Source: Dimargaris cristalligena (taxonomy: Eukaryota; Kickxellomycota; Dimargaritomycetes; Dimargaritales; Dimargaritaceae). From it: a DNA stretch of 64,000 nucleotides. Each line of letters opens with the position of its first letter. The stretch's first letter is position 1. The DNA is taken from the NCBI GenBank assembly GCA_027576995.1, contig JANBQC010000001.1:1-64000 (forward strand), given 5' to 3'. The translations under genes and the position numbers were made by a program. Positions 44,101-54,618 of this stretch are shown piece by piece. Below the pieces are notes generated by a model. That model was not told the DNA's origin. It saw nothing but the letters and a program-made list of their open reading frames with translations, and ran no database searches.

Positions 44101-46054
44101 GGTAGGGGCCCTCGGACCCTGTGATGGTAGCGAAGTCCACGGTTGCGGAAGGGAACTGCTCGTCGAATACCTCCCGAGCCACTGTAGTAATATCTTGCTG
44201 GGGATGCAGGCGTTTCAACCGAAGCACCTGGGCAAAGTATTGGGAAACTTCGTCCCGGGTTAGGGTAGCCATGAGGTGGTAGAAAAGTCGGGCCATGACG
44301 GCGGACGGGGTGGTGGCTTCCGGATTGGCGGGAATAAGAGGCAGGATGCCAAAGCGAAGCGGTAAACGCTGGCGCAAACTCACGGCAATATCATCAACCA
44401 GGATTTCAAGACCGCGATGGCTGGCGAGGTCCACAACAAATAGGATTGAGCACAAATTCTTGGACATGGGACGCAGGCCATTGGAATAAAGCGAGTTTCG
44501 GAAATACTCCAGTTTGGACCAGGCCGCATACGCCGGGTCCCGCTCAACGTCATTATACCATACCAGGGCGGGGGCTGGGCTAAGCGGGTCTTCCCGAACA
44601 TCGTAGATGGGTACCTCCCGGGCCAGCGAGGCGGCGTAGGGATCGTTTCGGTCAGCTAGAAACCGGCTATCGGTGGGGACCAGGCTGGGTTCAGCGTCTT
44701 TAAAGTGGTTGACTGCAGTCCGACCCTGTTTGGGATCCAGAAAAGACGAGCCGAGTAATTGCCGGGCCTGGCACGGGGTTAGGGGAAGACGGAGAAGGAA
44801 TTCGATGATCTGGGCCTCGGCCCGCAGGGACTGGACGAGACCGAAGGAATCCAAGGGCCGGAGGGTGGAGTGCTTAAGCGGTAGGCCGTTCAGCCAGATG
44901 CCGGGGTTGAGCCGCTTCATTATCAGAGCGCGGGCCTCCTGGGCCAGAGCCGGCGAATAGGTCTGAGAGGCCAGTTGGGCGGCGTACTTGGGGAAATTCT
45001 GGGCGACTAGTGTCAGGGCCCGAAGGGGATCCACGGTGGATTGGGATTGGTTGATAATGTATTGGGCAGCGATGAGCCCCAGGTCCTTAATTTCGGACGG
45101 GGAAAGGGCTCGCACTAGGGGCACGTCGGTATCCAGGTCCGGGAGGAGATCGCCGTGATGAAGGAGGGCCCCCTCAGCTAGGGGAGATTCGGCGGCCTCG
45201 GTAGCGAGTTGACTGTCGTCAATGACCTTGTACTCGGTGCTCTTGAGAGTCAGACTCACACCATACCCGGTGAGATCCAAGGGGGCCGGGGCGGAGAGGC
45301 CAGCTGCCCGAGGAGGACGGGGCCGGAAGATCAGGGTACCGGTCACTGCCCGGGCCAGATGGCGGGCTTGGCGGAAGAAAAATACAAAGTCGGGGTCAGT
45401 GATATCGGCGTAGAATATAAACGTGGGGCCGGCTGAGGTGCCCCCCGAGCGGGCTGAGTGGGAAGAATCCAGGTGATCAAAGGGCAGGCGTGGGGGAGCT
45501 ACTTGGATACTGAACCAGGAAGAGCGGTCGGAGTCCAACCAGGACCAATCCTCCTCGTCCATCGCACCCGAGGCCGGACCGCCCAAGGCTTGGCGAAGAC
45601 TACCCCAGCTGCAGTACTGGCGCAGGTTGTACCACACCCAAACGGGGCAGTTCGGATCGAACTCCGACTCGGCCCGGTGCATCTCGGGAACCACGGTACC
45701 GGTGTAGTACTGGTAGAAAGTCTGGACAGCAGGGGCGGCGATATGCAGGGCCATGGCCCATTCCAGGAGCGCCTGGGCGGGAGCCCCGGGCAACATGTGT
45801 TCCTGGTGGATGAAGGCCAAGGCCCGCTCGTAGATGACCTGGGGAGGGGCCGTCGGAGTGGCGACCAGGTGGTCGAGCAGCGGGAGGTAGGCGGTACGAT
45901 TCTCCGTGGAGATGTACTCGGCTATCTCCAGGGCCAGCGGCGGGGCGGGGAATTGGGCGGTTAACGAGACTTGGACGGGAGGGGACTGGGCGTGGGCCAG
46001 CCCCAGGGGGGCGAGGGCCCAGCAAAGAAGCCGACGATACGGAAAGCGGCCCAT
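41123..46054 (-). CDS. UDP-glucose:glycoprotein glucosyltransferase (ER folding sensor)
   Basis: 1643 residues, single exon. In the ER lumen it re-glucosylates misfolded N-glycoproteins so that calnexin can rebind them. It begins with a signal peptide ([22 protein letters not shown]). The long N-terminal region holds the tandem thioredoxin-like folds of the family (for example [18 protein letters not shown] and the preceding [10 protein letters not shown]). From about residue 1345 comes the glycosyltransferase-24 domain: [27 protein letters not shown], the DAD metal-binding motif in [21 protein letters not shown], and [24 protein letters not shown]. It ends in HDEL, the fungal-type ER retrieval signal. 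Length fits the family (about 1450-1600). The catalytic domain looks intact, unlike S. cerevisiae Kre5. It is divergent from INO1. Confidence 0.96.
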   Translation of the reverse strand: [1643 protein letters not shown]

Positions 46055-46271
46055 TTGAAGAGCGGGCGGAGATAGAAATGCAACGACTAACTCGCGTAAG
46101 TGGTGAACAAAGACGGGCCCTGGTGACTGTTGACTAGTTGCCAGCCGAAGGGGCAGTAAGTGGTGATGGTGATACAGTACAGTATGCCCTGGTAACCATC
46201 ACTGACTGATCCAGGGGATAATAGTTACTCCCGGAAGATCAAATCACCCAAGAAAGATAACCTAGGAAAGT

Positions 46272-46277
46272 CACGTG
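46272..46277. promoter_or_regulatory. CACGTG E-box
   Basis: A palindromic bHLH site between the UGGT and INO1 genes. In yeast, bHLH factors Ino2/Ino4 act on a related but distinct CATGTG-type element upstream of INO1. Binding here is only a possibility. Confidence 0.3.
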
Positions 46278-46699
46278 CAACCTCGGCACAACCCTCCTTC
46301 TCTGCCCACTTTCCCTATTTGGGTCTTTTCTCCGCTGACACAGCAAGGTTGGACTGACTCTACACCCAATTGGCGGATAAACTGCTTTGAGGCCAAAGGG
46401 GGAGAGAGGCGTGTCTCATTACTGTGGTTTCATGTTGAGGAGAGGCCAGTTAGAACTGATCTAAGCTACGAAGTATACGCATGCATGTGGGCTGATGGTT
46501 ACACACGATAAGAACCCAAGCGCATTCATTCGCGACCCCGGCTAAATGCTACGAGTGAAGTTGACAAATGCAGGTACAGGAAGTATTGCCCTAACGCTAC
46601 TCCAATGGCGTGACACTTCCCACCAAACCTTTACCCCAACCGTCACCCTGGTCGTTTCAGGTCGGCGGTTGCTTCCTTGGCGCTGCCCCTCGGCTCGAC

Positions 46700-46707
46700 T
46701 ATATATA
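46700..46707 (+). promoter_or_regulatory. TATA box of INO1
   Basis: TATATATA within ACTATATATAGCC, 323-330 bp upstream of the INO1 ATG, facing the CT-rich leader. Confidence 0.5.
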
Positions 46708-47029
46708 GCCACCACCATCCGCCCCGCCATTTCATCACCATTCCCTCTACGCTCGCCTCTTTCGCACACCCCTCTTCGCCCCTCCTTCATTTCGCCCTCC
46801 CCACCCTCCGGTTTCTTAACCACCCGTTCGTTTTACATCAGCCAATTTGAGTTGGCTGGCCGTCAAGACGTTCTCCAACCAACTGAGCTCGCTGCATAAC
46901 CCGCACCGGGGTCACAAGAGAACCTGCTCCAAACCTCGTATATCCCATTAACGGTTCTCCTGTGTCTAACGGCTTCTTGACCGTCCCGCTGCCCGTTACC
47001 TTCCGCTTTCCCTTTCCCGTTCAACAAAC

Positions 47030-48646
47030 ATGGTTACTAACCGCAAGTCCCCCTCCCCGGCCCCTGGCCGCAACTTGCCCTACGTCGTCCAGTCCCCCAA
47101 TGTGTGCTACACGGACACCCACATTGAATCCGATTACGTTTACCAGAACACCCGTGTACGCCGTGACCCTGCCGGTCACTTGGTGGCCGAGCCCACTGAA
47201 ACCCACTACCAGTTTCAAACCGACCGAACCGTTCCTCGCGTCGGTGTGATGCTGGTGGGGTGGGGCGGCAACAATGGTTCCACCTTAACCGCCAGTATCC
47301 TTGCCAACCGCCTGGGCATCGAATGGCACACCAAGGAGGGCCTCCAGCGCCCCAACTACTTTGGCTCCGTGGTGCTCAGCTCGACCCTGAAGCTTGGCGT
47401 CGACGATACCACCGGTGCCGATGTCTTCGTGCCCTTCCACGACATCCTCCCCATGGTCCACCCCAACGACTTGGTCATTGGCGGCTGGGACATCAACAAG
47501 GCTAACCTGGCCGATGCCATGTCCCGCAGCCAGGTCCTCGACTACGACCTGCAGCGCCAGGTCCGCCCCCACCTGGAGAGCCTTTCCCCTTTGCCGTCCA
47601 TCTACTACCCGGACTACATCGCCGCTAACCAGAACGAGCGCGCCGACAATGTAATTCCCGGCACCGACAAGTGGGCCCATATGGAGCATATCCGCCAGGA
47701 CATCCGCAACTTCAAGCAGACCAACCAGCTGGATCAGGTCATCGTGCTCTGGACCGCCAACACGGAGCGTTTCTCGGCCGTGGAGGCTGGTCTCAATGAC
47801 ACCGCCGATAACCTGCTGGCATCGGTCCGGTCCTCCCAGTCCGAGGTGGCCCCCTCCACTGTCTTCGCTCTGGCCGCCATCCACGAGGGTGTCCCCTTTA
47901 TCAATGGGTCCCCCCAGAACACCTTCGTTCCGGGTGTCATTGAATTCGCCGAACAGCGCGGTGTGTACATTGGTGGCGATGATTTCAAGAGCGGCCAAAC
48001 CAAGGTCAAGTCGGTCATCACCGACTTCCTGGTCAACGCCGGTATCAAGCCCCTGGCCATCACCAGTTACAACCACCTGGGTAACAACGACGGGTTCAAC
48101 CTGTCCGCCCCCCAGCAGTTCCGCTCCAAGGAGATCTCCAAGAGTAACGTCGTGGACGATATGGTTGCCGCCAACCATCTGCTGTACCCAGCCAAGAAGA
48201 CCAAGTCGGGCGAAGCGACCACTGAGCACCCCGACCACGTGGTGGTGATCAAGTACGTCCCAGCCGTGGGTGATTCCAAGCGTGCGCTGGACGAATACTA
48301 CAGTGAGATTTTCATGGGCGGTCGCAACACCATTGCCATGTACAACACCTGTGAGGACTCTCTGTTGGCCTCCCCGCTTATCTTGGATTTGGTGATCATC
48401 ACTGAGCTCATGACTCGCATCCGCTACCGGGTGCCTACTGCTGCCGACCCCGAAACCCCCTACGCCCCTTTCCATTCGGTCCTATCGATCCTGTCGTACA
48501 TGCTCAAGGCCCCTCTGGTGCCCCCGCATACCCCCGTGGTGAACGCCCTGTCCAAGCAGCGCACGGCCATGGAGAATGTTTTCCGCGCCTGCGTGGGTCT
48601 GCCGCCCCAGAATGATATGTCTCTGGAGCACCGGGCCTTCCACTAA
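47030..48646 (+). CDS. INO1: Inositol-3-phosphate synthase
   Basis: 538 residues, single exon. It converts glucose 6-phosphate to myo-inositol 3-phosphate with NAD as catalytic cofactor, the first step of inositol and phosphatidylinositol synthesis in the cytosol. The NAD-binding loop [14 protein letters not shown] lies near residue 77. The active-site stretches [39 protein letters not shown] and the lysine-rich [13 protein letters not shown] are all present. Length matches yeast Ino1 (533). The ATG follows the leader sequence CAACAAACATGG. A TATA box and an E-box lie upstream. Coding GC is high and strongly codon-biased, consistent with high expression. Confidence 0.98.
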   Translation: MVTNRKSPSPAPGRNLPYVVQSPNVCYTDTHIESDYVYQNTRVRRDPAGHLVAEPTETHYQFQTDRTVPRVGVMLVGWGGNNGSTLTASILANRLGIEWHTKEGLQRPNYFGSVVLSSTLKLGVDDTTGADVFVPFHDILPMVHPNDLVIGGWDINKANLADAMSRSQVLDYDLQRQVRPHLESLSPLPSIYYPDYIAANQNERADNVIPGTDKWAHMEHIRQDIRNFKQTNQLDQVIVLWTANTERFSAVEAGLNDTADNLLASVRSSQSEVAPSTVFALAAIHEGVPFINGSPQNTFVPGVIEFAEQRGVYIGGDDFKSGQTKVKSVITDFLVNAGIKPLAITSYNHLGNNDGFNLSAPQQFRSKEISKSNVVDDMVAANHLLYPAKKTKSGEATTEHPDHVVVIKYVPAVGDSKRALDEYYSEIFMGGRNTIAMYNTCEDSLLASPLILDLVIITELMTRIRYRVPTAADPETPYAPFHSVLSILSYMLKAPLVPPHTPVVNALSKQRTAMENVFRACVGLPPQNDMSLEHRAFH

Positions 48647-49034
48647 TGGGTGGGTGAGTTACTCTAACCCCGTTTATTTAGTTGCTAGCCGTGGATAGCT
48701 TGGACGCCAGGGATGGACTGTTAAATTCTGTTGTTTTTTTGGGCCTTGTGTTACCAGCACCCCGCCTCTCGGGCGATTGTTGGAACACCGCGCTTCTTTT
48801 TTTTTTGGGAAGAAAATAGAACTCATTTCTGGAACCATTTGTTTTGTTGTTATTTGGCATTACTGCCGTACTCCGGGGGCGGCTAGCGACATTTTAAGGA
48901 TTACCCCCACATGCCTAATTTTGATTTGTTTGTAATTATCACTTGCGTGATACTAGCTTCCAATGCTTTGGCTGGCGGTAAAGCTATTAATAAAGGAAAG
49001 CTATTAATCCGATATTTCTCCGTGTTCACCCGTA

Positions 49035-49076
<42 letters not shown>

Positions 49077-50279
49077 GTATTCGGATACGATGCTATCTGC
49101 CTTTATAAGGCCGTGCTTTTATTATCTTGAGGTGGAGTCACCCCCTCTCTCTATTAGACTATTAAGCCCAAAGGGATAGTGCCCAACCCACGTTGGAGAA
49201 GGATATAGTGTTGTAATAGTATAGTACAGAGGCAAACAGTGTGGGCTCCGACGAATCGCGATTTATTCCAAACTGAACAATGAATGGGCTTCAGCTTCCT
49301 GAATCGGATGGAGTTATTGCGAAACTAGATGGCCAAAGAATAGGCCGAAGTAGGCGGATTGAATAAAACTATTCAATGGCAGCCGGTAATGGCGAAACCC
49401 CAACTCCACCCCTTACCTTGATGCACCCACTGGGCACTTAACACTTGCTTGTGCGGTAGCCATGCATGTTGGTAACAGGCGGCCTTGTAGGAGGGAGATA
49501 TCACTGCGCGAATAATATACTAATGATGCGTGGGTAGATTTGGCTCACTAAAACCCAAGCGACCCGTTTTCGTGATTAGAGGGGGAGGCATTGTTTAGTG
49601 GCCGACATTGCCTTAACTAATTTAGTGTCGAACGGGGCCATTGAATTAGGCATCTTTATGCCGTACCACCCCCGCTACGACCAACCTAGGGCAACTGCCA
49701 AGCAATAAGACGGACCTTGGCAATCCAGGAAGATGACATTGTTCGTATTGACATTGAGTTTAATGATGCGCCAGGGTCTTTCCTCCTCTTGCAAAGGCTC
49801 GGTCGGATTAGCACACTAGACGGCAGAGGCACTAGGGGAGGGGCAGGTCCATGTTTCGGGAAAGGCGGCCCCTCAGACCCGCACGAGTAGTGTTTGAAAC
49901 CACCACTCTCCTGCCTGTGCTTCGACACCGCCATATACTCCGCCACGGCGCTCCACTGGGCCGCCTCTCCAGTATTTTCTCTTTCTTCCCTCCTTCCTTC
50001 CCTTCTCTTACATTTTCCCCTCGTTTCTTCTCAATCTGCGCGCCCATTGGTTCCAGCCTGACCAACGAACCTGCTCGAATATCACACGGGCTTCTCACCC
50101 TGCTTACCTCGTTTTCCCCAGTTTGACGGCCTAGTCTACTCGCTACCTATTTATTGATCGGCCGTGCTTTAAGGCCACTGCCACAGTATCCACCAGCGCC
50201 ATTATCTCTGCGGCTGTCTGACTTACCATCTCAGTTCGGGGTATAACACCGCTTTATCCATCTTGGCCCCATCCTCATC
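48647..50279. other. Intergenic region with an ATT microsatellite
   Basis: No gene is supported. It contains the (ATT)14 tract and, from about 49850 to 50279, a CT-rich stretch (TTTCCCTCCTTCCTTCCC) typical of a fungal 5' leader for the downstream TBC gene. Confidence 0.5.
49035..49076. repeat. (ATT)14 microsatellite
   Basis: An uninterrupted ATT trinucleotide run of 42 bp in the INO1 3' region. Confidence 0.95.
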
Positions 50280-53200
50280 ATGACCAGCGCATCGGCCTCC
50301 CCCGTCCCGCCGCCCCGTTCGGCCCTCCGCCGTTCCCTAAATCCCCCTCCCAAATCCGCCACGGGCAGCCAGCGCGGGTCGCCTCGCTCGGGCACTCCCC
50401 CCATATCCCCTGCTGTAGCCGATTTCGGAAAAGCCCTTCCCCCCATGACCCAGGCCGCCCTCCGAAACTATGTGACCCAGCGCCGTCCCTCTTCCGACAG
50501 CAGTCCCTCGGCCTCCTCCGGGGACAGTTTTCATTCCACCAGTCCCGCCTCTTCCACTACCGAACGGTTATCGTCGCCCATTCCCACCTCCGCCGCTGCC
50601 CGAGCCAACCGGGCCTCCCCGATACCCCCGGCCAAGCCTCGTATGCCGCCCCCGTCGGAGGACGAAGACGAGGACGACGAAGAGGAGGTGTTCATCGTAG
50701 CCCCTATCCACCGGGAACGCCAGCCTTCGGTCCATACCCGGTCTTCTTCGGTGTCTTTGCCCCAGGCTGACCCCACCAGCCCATTCGTCCCCGACGACAG
50801 CTCCACCCGACCCGTGTCTCAAATTGTGGCGTTCAACCAGGTCAATGTGAGCGCCCTCTCACGCCCTAAAATTATTAGCAAGTCCGACTATGTGAAAAGC
50901 CCCAAGACTGCCAACATTTCCCTCTCCCGCCATAACTCCCAATCGAGCGCCGACTCGGTGGACTTCGAGGGCTCCCCCTCCGACGATGGTCGAGGTGGTT
51001 CATCATTTGTGCGCCCCCCTCGCAATCGGCGGCGTAGCACCCTACGGTCGTCCATGACCTTCCCGCCGTCCGCTGAAGAAGCTACCCCCCGGCGGGGGTC
51101 GGCCGTCTCGTCCATCCCCCCCACGGTTCACTCCCCCAGCCGCAAATACTCCCTTCAGGACGGTGCGTCCTCCCGGGGGTACAGCTCCGGCCCAAGTTCG
51201 AGGGCCAGTCCTTCGAAGCCCCCCTCCTACACTCACAAGTCCCCCGAGCCTTTGAAACTCCCCGCCCACCCCACCGACGATCCGATTGATGGGATTAGCC
51301 TTTTCGATGATCAGGGACGAGTCAATACGGACACCAGTGCGGTGTTGTCGTCATCCCCAGAATTTCCCACCACGCTGCAGACACCCTGGGACGGGGATCA
51401 GAGTGACGTTTTGAGTTCCAAGTCCGGCCACTCACTGCACACCACCAGCCCTCCGACCCACCGGGGGGCCAATCCACTATCCCCGCGTATTCGGGTGGTT
51501 TCCAACAGTAGCTCGACCGGTGCCGGGGATACAAGCCCCACCAAGCTAGGTATCCGCCTCACTTCACCCCAGGTGTCGCCTTCCAAGGCCTCGGGTCTTA
51601 AGAGCCGTGCTGCTCCTGGGGCTCCCTTGGGTCTAACCCTCGCCAGTTCTTCCCGACCAACTGTTGGGCACCCCCCGGCCATCCCCGAGGGCGGCCCACC
51701 GGCCACTTCACCCCCACTCAAATCCCCCGACGATGAACCCCTAGCATCCTCCTCGTTTATGACCTCATTCTCCTCCCAACCTTCCCCTCCCTCTGGTCCC
51801 CGACGCCCCTCCGATGCCTCTACCATAAGGCTCAACCACGCCACCCGCACTTCCCTATCGGACGCCGCCGCCTCACGGACCGACGACTTACTCAAACCCC
51901 GCGATAACAAACCTGTTGCTGGCGGATTAAGCTTTATGAATAACGCCTATGACAAGTTCTCCTCTCTATTTAACCGGACCTCCCAGGACACGGCGGGGAG
52001 CACCGTACCTTTGCACTCCCCGTTTTACGAACAGGAAACCCGTCATTTAGCCGACAGTGCGGCGGCCCAGCGTAAACCGGGCACCCCGCCGTCACCGGGG
52101 TCTCCCGGCTCCACTGCCGGCCAGAGTGATGTGAGTGGTTCAACCACTGCCACCGCAGCGGGCGTGGAAATGCTCCTGGCCCAGCTGGAGGCTCAGAACC
52201 AGACGATCCAGGACGATCCCAAGGCGGCCCGACTGGCCAAAGAGGCTCTGCGACGGAGCTGGCTTATGATCAAGGAGAAGGCCTCCGGTTACTCCACCGG
52301 CCCCGACTACCTGCCCCCTAGTAAAGAATCATCCCCGACCTACGACCCCACCATGGCTCTCCGTAGCCCGAACAGTGGTATCGACTGGGATTTCTGGGGT
52401 AGTCTTATTAACGACTACGAGGGGACCGTTAAACGCCAAAGTCGTCTAGTTTCCCAGCAGATCCAAAACGGTATTCCACCAGCCTTGCGAGGCACCCTGT
52501 GGCAGCTCATGGCCCGGAGCAAAAACTCCAGCCTCGAGCAGCAATACATCTTCCTCCTGGAGCAATCCACCCCGGCTGAAAAGCAAATCCAGCTCGACCT
52601 GCCCCGGACCCTCCCCCACGAGGAGTATTTCAAGGACCCCCAGGGCCCGGGTCAGGAATCGCTATTCCATGTCCTCAAAGCCTACGCGCTATTCGATCCT
52701 GAGGTAGGCTATTGCCAGGGCATCGCGTTTATTGTAGCACCTTTACTGCTTAACATGCCCGAGGAGGAGGCCTTCTGCCTACTGGTTCGACTCATGCAGG
52801 CCTATGACCTGCGCGGCCATTTCACTCCGTCCATGGAAAAACTGCACCTCCGCCTTTTCCAGCTCGAAAAGTTAATTGAGGAAACCCTGCCCATGATCCA
52901 CCGCCACTTCATCAAGGAAGGCGTCCACACCACCATGTTCGCTTCCCAGTGGTTCATGACCCTGTTCGCCTACCGTTTCCCGGTGGGTCTGGTCTTCCGT
53001 TTGTTCGATTTGGTCTTCGCCGAGGGTATCGAGACCTTACTTAAATTCGCCCTAGTGCTCCTGCGGGTCCACCAGAACCAAATCCTGTCCATGCACTTTG
53101 AGACCCTGATGGAGTTCCTCCATACCAATCTGCTGGACCAATACATAGAAGACCCCACCGAGCTTCTGCGGGAGGCAGCCAAAGTGAGCTGTGTCAACCC

Positions 53201-53684
53201 CAAACGGTTACGGTCTCTGGCCAAAGAATACGATGCGGTGGTGTCGCGTCAGCGGGCGGAGGAGAATGAAGTGGAGCGCCTGAAGCGCCAGCTCCAGCAG
53301 TACGAACGGGAGAACCGCCATCTGCAGGGCACGCTGCAGCAGCTTAACCAGGAGCACTGCGACCTGGCCAATCTCCTGGTCCAGGTGAAGCTGGACTGTG
53401 CCCAGGAGAAGGACAGGGCTAACCAATTGATGGAGGATCTAGCCCACCTCCAAGGACAATTAGTCCGGGAGCGGGAGCGTGCCGAGGAGGGCATGCAGGC
53501 CGACATGGATACACTGGCACGGAAAAATTGGGAGCTGGCCGACCGCCAGGAACACCTGTTGGCCCAATGCAGCGATCTCGCTGATCAACTGGCAACCGCA
53601 AAAATGTCATACGCCGAGTCGGAGAACGATAAGGCCATCCTCCAGAAAAAATGGGATGATCTACGTAAAGCAATGCGAATGTAG
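50280..53684 (+). CDS. TBC-domain Rab GTPase-activating protein (Gyp5/Evi5 type)
   Basis: 1134 residues, single exon. It accelerates GTP hydrolysis by Rab GTPases in Golgi-to-surface traffic. The first 620 or so residues are disordered, rich in Ser and Pro. The TBC domain runs from about 728 to 957. It has IQNGIPPALRGTLWQLM, the arginine-finger motif IQLDLPRT, the glutamine-finger motif GYCQGIAFI, and QWFMTLFAYRFP. A C-terminal coiled coil of about 150 residues follows (EVERLKRQLQQYERENRHLQ onward). A TBC domain followed by a coiled coil is the Evi5/Gyp5/Gyl1 layout. Both catalytic fingers are present, so it should be an active GAP; the Rab target cannot be read from sequence. The start ATG follows the CT-rich leader. 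Confidence 0.92.
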   Translation: MTSASASPVPPPRSALRRSLNPPPKSATGSQRGSPRSGTPPISPAVADFGKALPPMTQAALRNYVTQRRPSSDSSPSASSGDSFHSTSPASSTTERLSSPIPTSAAARANRASPIPPAKPRMPPPSEDEDEDDEEEVFIVAPIHRERQPSVHTRSSSVSLPQADPTSPFVPDDSSTRPVSQIVAFNQVNVSALSRPKIISKSDYVKSPKTANISLSRHNSQSSADSVDFEGSPSDDGRGGSSFVRPPRNRRRSTLRSSMTFPPSAEEATPRRGSAVSSIPPTVHSPSRKYSLQDGASSRGYSSGPSSRASPSKPPSYTHKSPEPLKLPAHPTDDPIDGISLFDDQGRVNTDTSAVLSSSPEFPTTLQTPWDGDQSDVLSSKSGHSLHTTSPPTHRGANPLSPRIRVVSNSSSTGAGDTSPTKLGIRLTSPQVSPSKASGLKSRAAPGAPLGLTLASSSRPTVGHPPAIPEGGPPATSPPLKSPDDEPLASSSFMTSFSSQPSPPSGPRRPSDASTIRLNHATRTSLSDAAASRTDDLLKPRDNKPVAGGLSFMNNAYDKFSSLFNRTSQDTAGSTVPLHSPFYEQETRHLADSAAAQRKPGTPPSPGSPGSTAGQSDVSGSTTATAAGVEMLLAQLEAQNQTIQDDPKAARLAKEALRRSWLMIKEKASGYSTGPDYLPPSKESSPTYDPTMALRSPNSGIDWDFWGSLINDYEGTVKRQSRLVSQQIQNGIPPALRGTLWQLMARSKNSSLEQQYIFLLEQSTPAEKQIQLDLPRTLPHEEYFKDPQGPGQESLFHVLKAYALFDPEVGYCQGIAFIVAPLLLNMPEEEAFCLLVRLMQAYDLRGHFTPSMEKLHLRLFQLEKLIEETLPMIHRHFIKEGVHTTMFASQWFMTLFAYRFPVGLVFRLFDLVFAEGIETLLKFALVLLRVHQNQILSMHFETLMEFLHTNLLDQYIEDPTELLREAAKVSCVNPKRLRSLAKEYDAVVSRQRAEENEVERLKRQLQQYERENRHLQGTLQQLNQEHCDLANLLVQVKLDCAQEKDRANQLMEDLAHLQGQLVRERERAEEGMQADMDTLARKNWELADRQEHLLAQCSDLADQLATAKMSYAESENDKAILQKKWDDLRKAMRM

Positions 53685-54618
53685 GACTCCCGCTTATCTG
53701 GAAGGAATGCGCCCCGGGCCCATAATTCCACTATTGTATTTTTTATCCACCTCCAATCACACACTATATATATGCCCATAAGTACATTGGCACTAGTTTT
53801 TATTCACTGGTTTTAGTTACTCCCACAAGCCGTTGGGTCTATAGAGGAGCCATTTCATGCCACACTCTGCCTTATTAACCCTATTATTATTCAGATCATT
53901 ACATTAAAAATATTTAAACTAATCCTGAATTTCGGCTGCCACTGTCGTCATGCAGTGAACTGAGTCGGGATAATCCACCCTAGCACTAATATAGATTCAT
54001 GGGGCGTTCATCTGGCATTTTTAATTAAATTAAATTTAAATACTCTGAGGGGGTTGTCAAGTACTTTGTTTTCCAGGCATTCACTATTCTTAGAAACTAT
54101 ATAATGCTGGCACTGTACATAAGTGAGGGTATTTTTCTGTGCAAATAAACCAATGAGTCGCCGGCTGCCTGGTTGGTCTATGTTTACCCCCATTTAATCC
54201 CTCGTCCAATTAATCCACCGATCTAGCAGACCCCGTAACTGCCAAAAAGGGAGATTCATGCAACCACAGTTACTTATTACGCTCCACCACTACATTTCCT
54301 AATAGCCCAGTCTCTTCACCAGGGCCGCTGACTGAGTTAACACTTACAGCGCGGGGCTTTTAGGTTCCAATCCATTGTTTCAAAAGCAGGTGGTATGGAT
54401 CGTATAATATAACCATTGGTTGGATTTTTATGAATCAAGACTTGTTAATAAAGTATACAAAAAGCAAACGTCGTAAAGGATTAAATCCGGTTCGAAATGA
54501 AACATGAGCCCGCTTAAAGAGTTAGTGTGAGAATGGGGGGGGGGGTGGAGCGATGAATTAACCTAGGCCCACAGGACTAAGGTTGAAAACCAATCATTAG
54601 GAATAGAATACACGTCCC
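53685..54618. other. Convergent 3' spacer
   Basis: An AT-rich 0.9-kb spacer between the TBC gene (+) and GLE1 (-), with an 11-G run (54535-54545). No gene is supported. Confidence 0.5.

Larger units (their letters stand above)
46055..47029. promoter_or_regulatory. Divergent promoter region UGGT / INO1
   Basis: 975 bp. It contains a CACGTG E-box (46272-46277) and a TATATATA box (46700-46707). A pyrimidine-rich stretch of about 300 bp runs up to the INO1 ATG and is probably its leader. Confidence 0.5.

Noticed and set aside
47285..48475. 396-codon frame antisense to INO1
   Set aside because: A codon-bias shadow of INO1 with Gly/Val/His-rich composition and no recognisable fold.
54305..54380. 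T-arm-like GGTTCCAATCC in the TBC-GLE1 spacer
   Set aside because: No matching acceptor or anticodon stem was found upstream.
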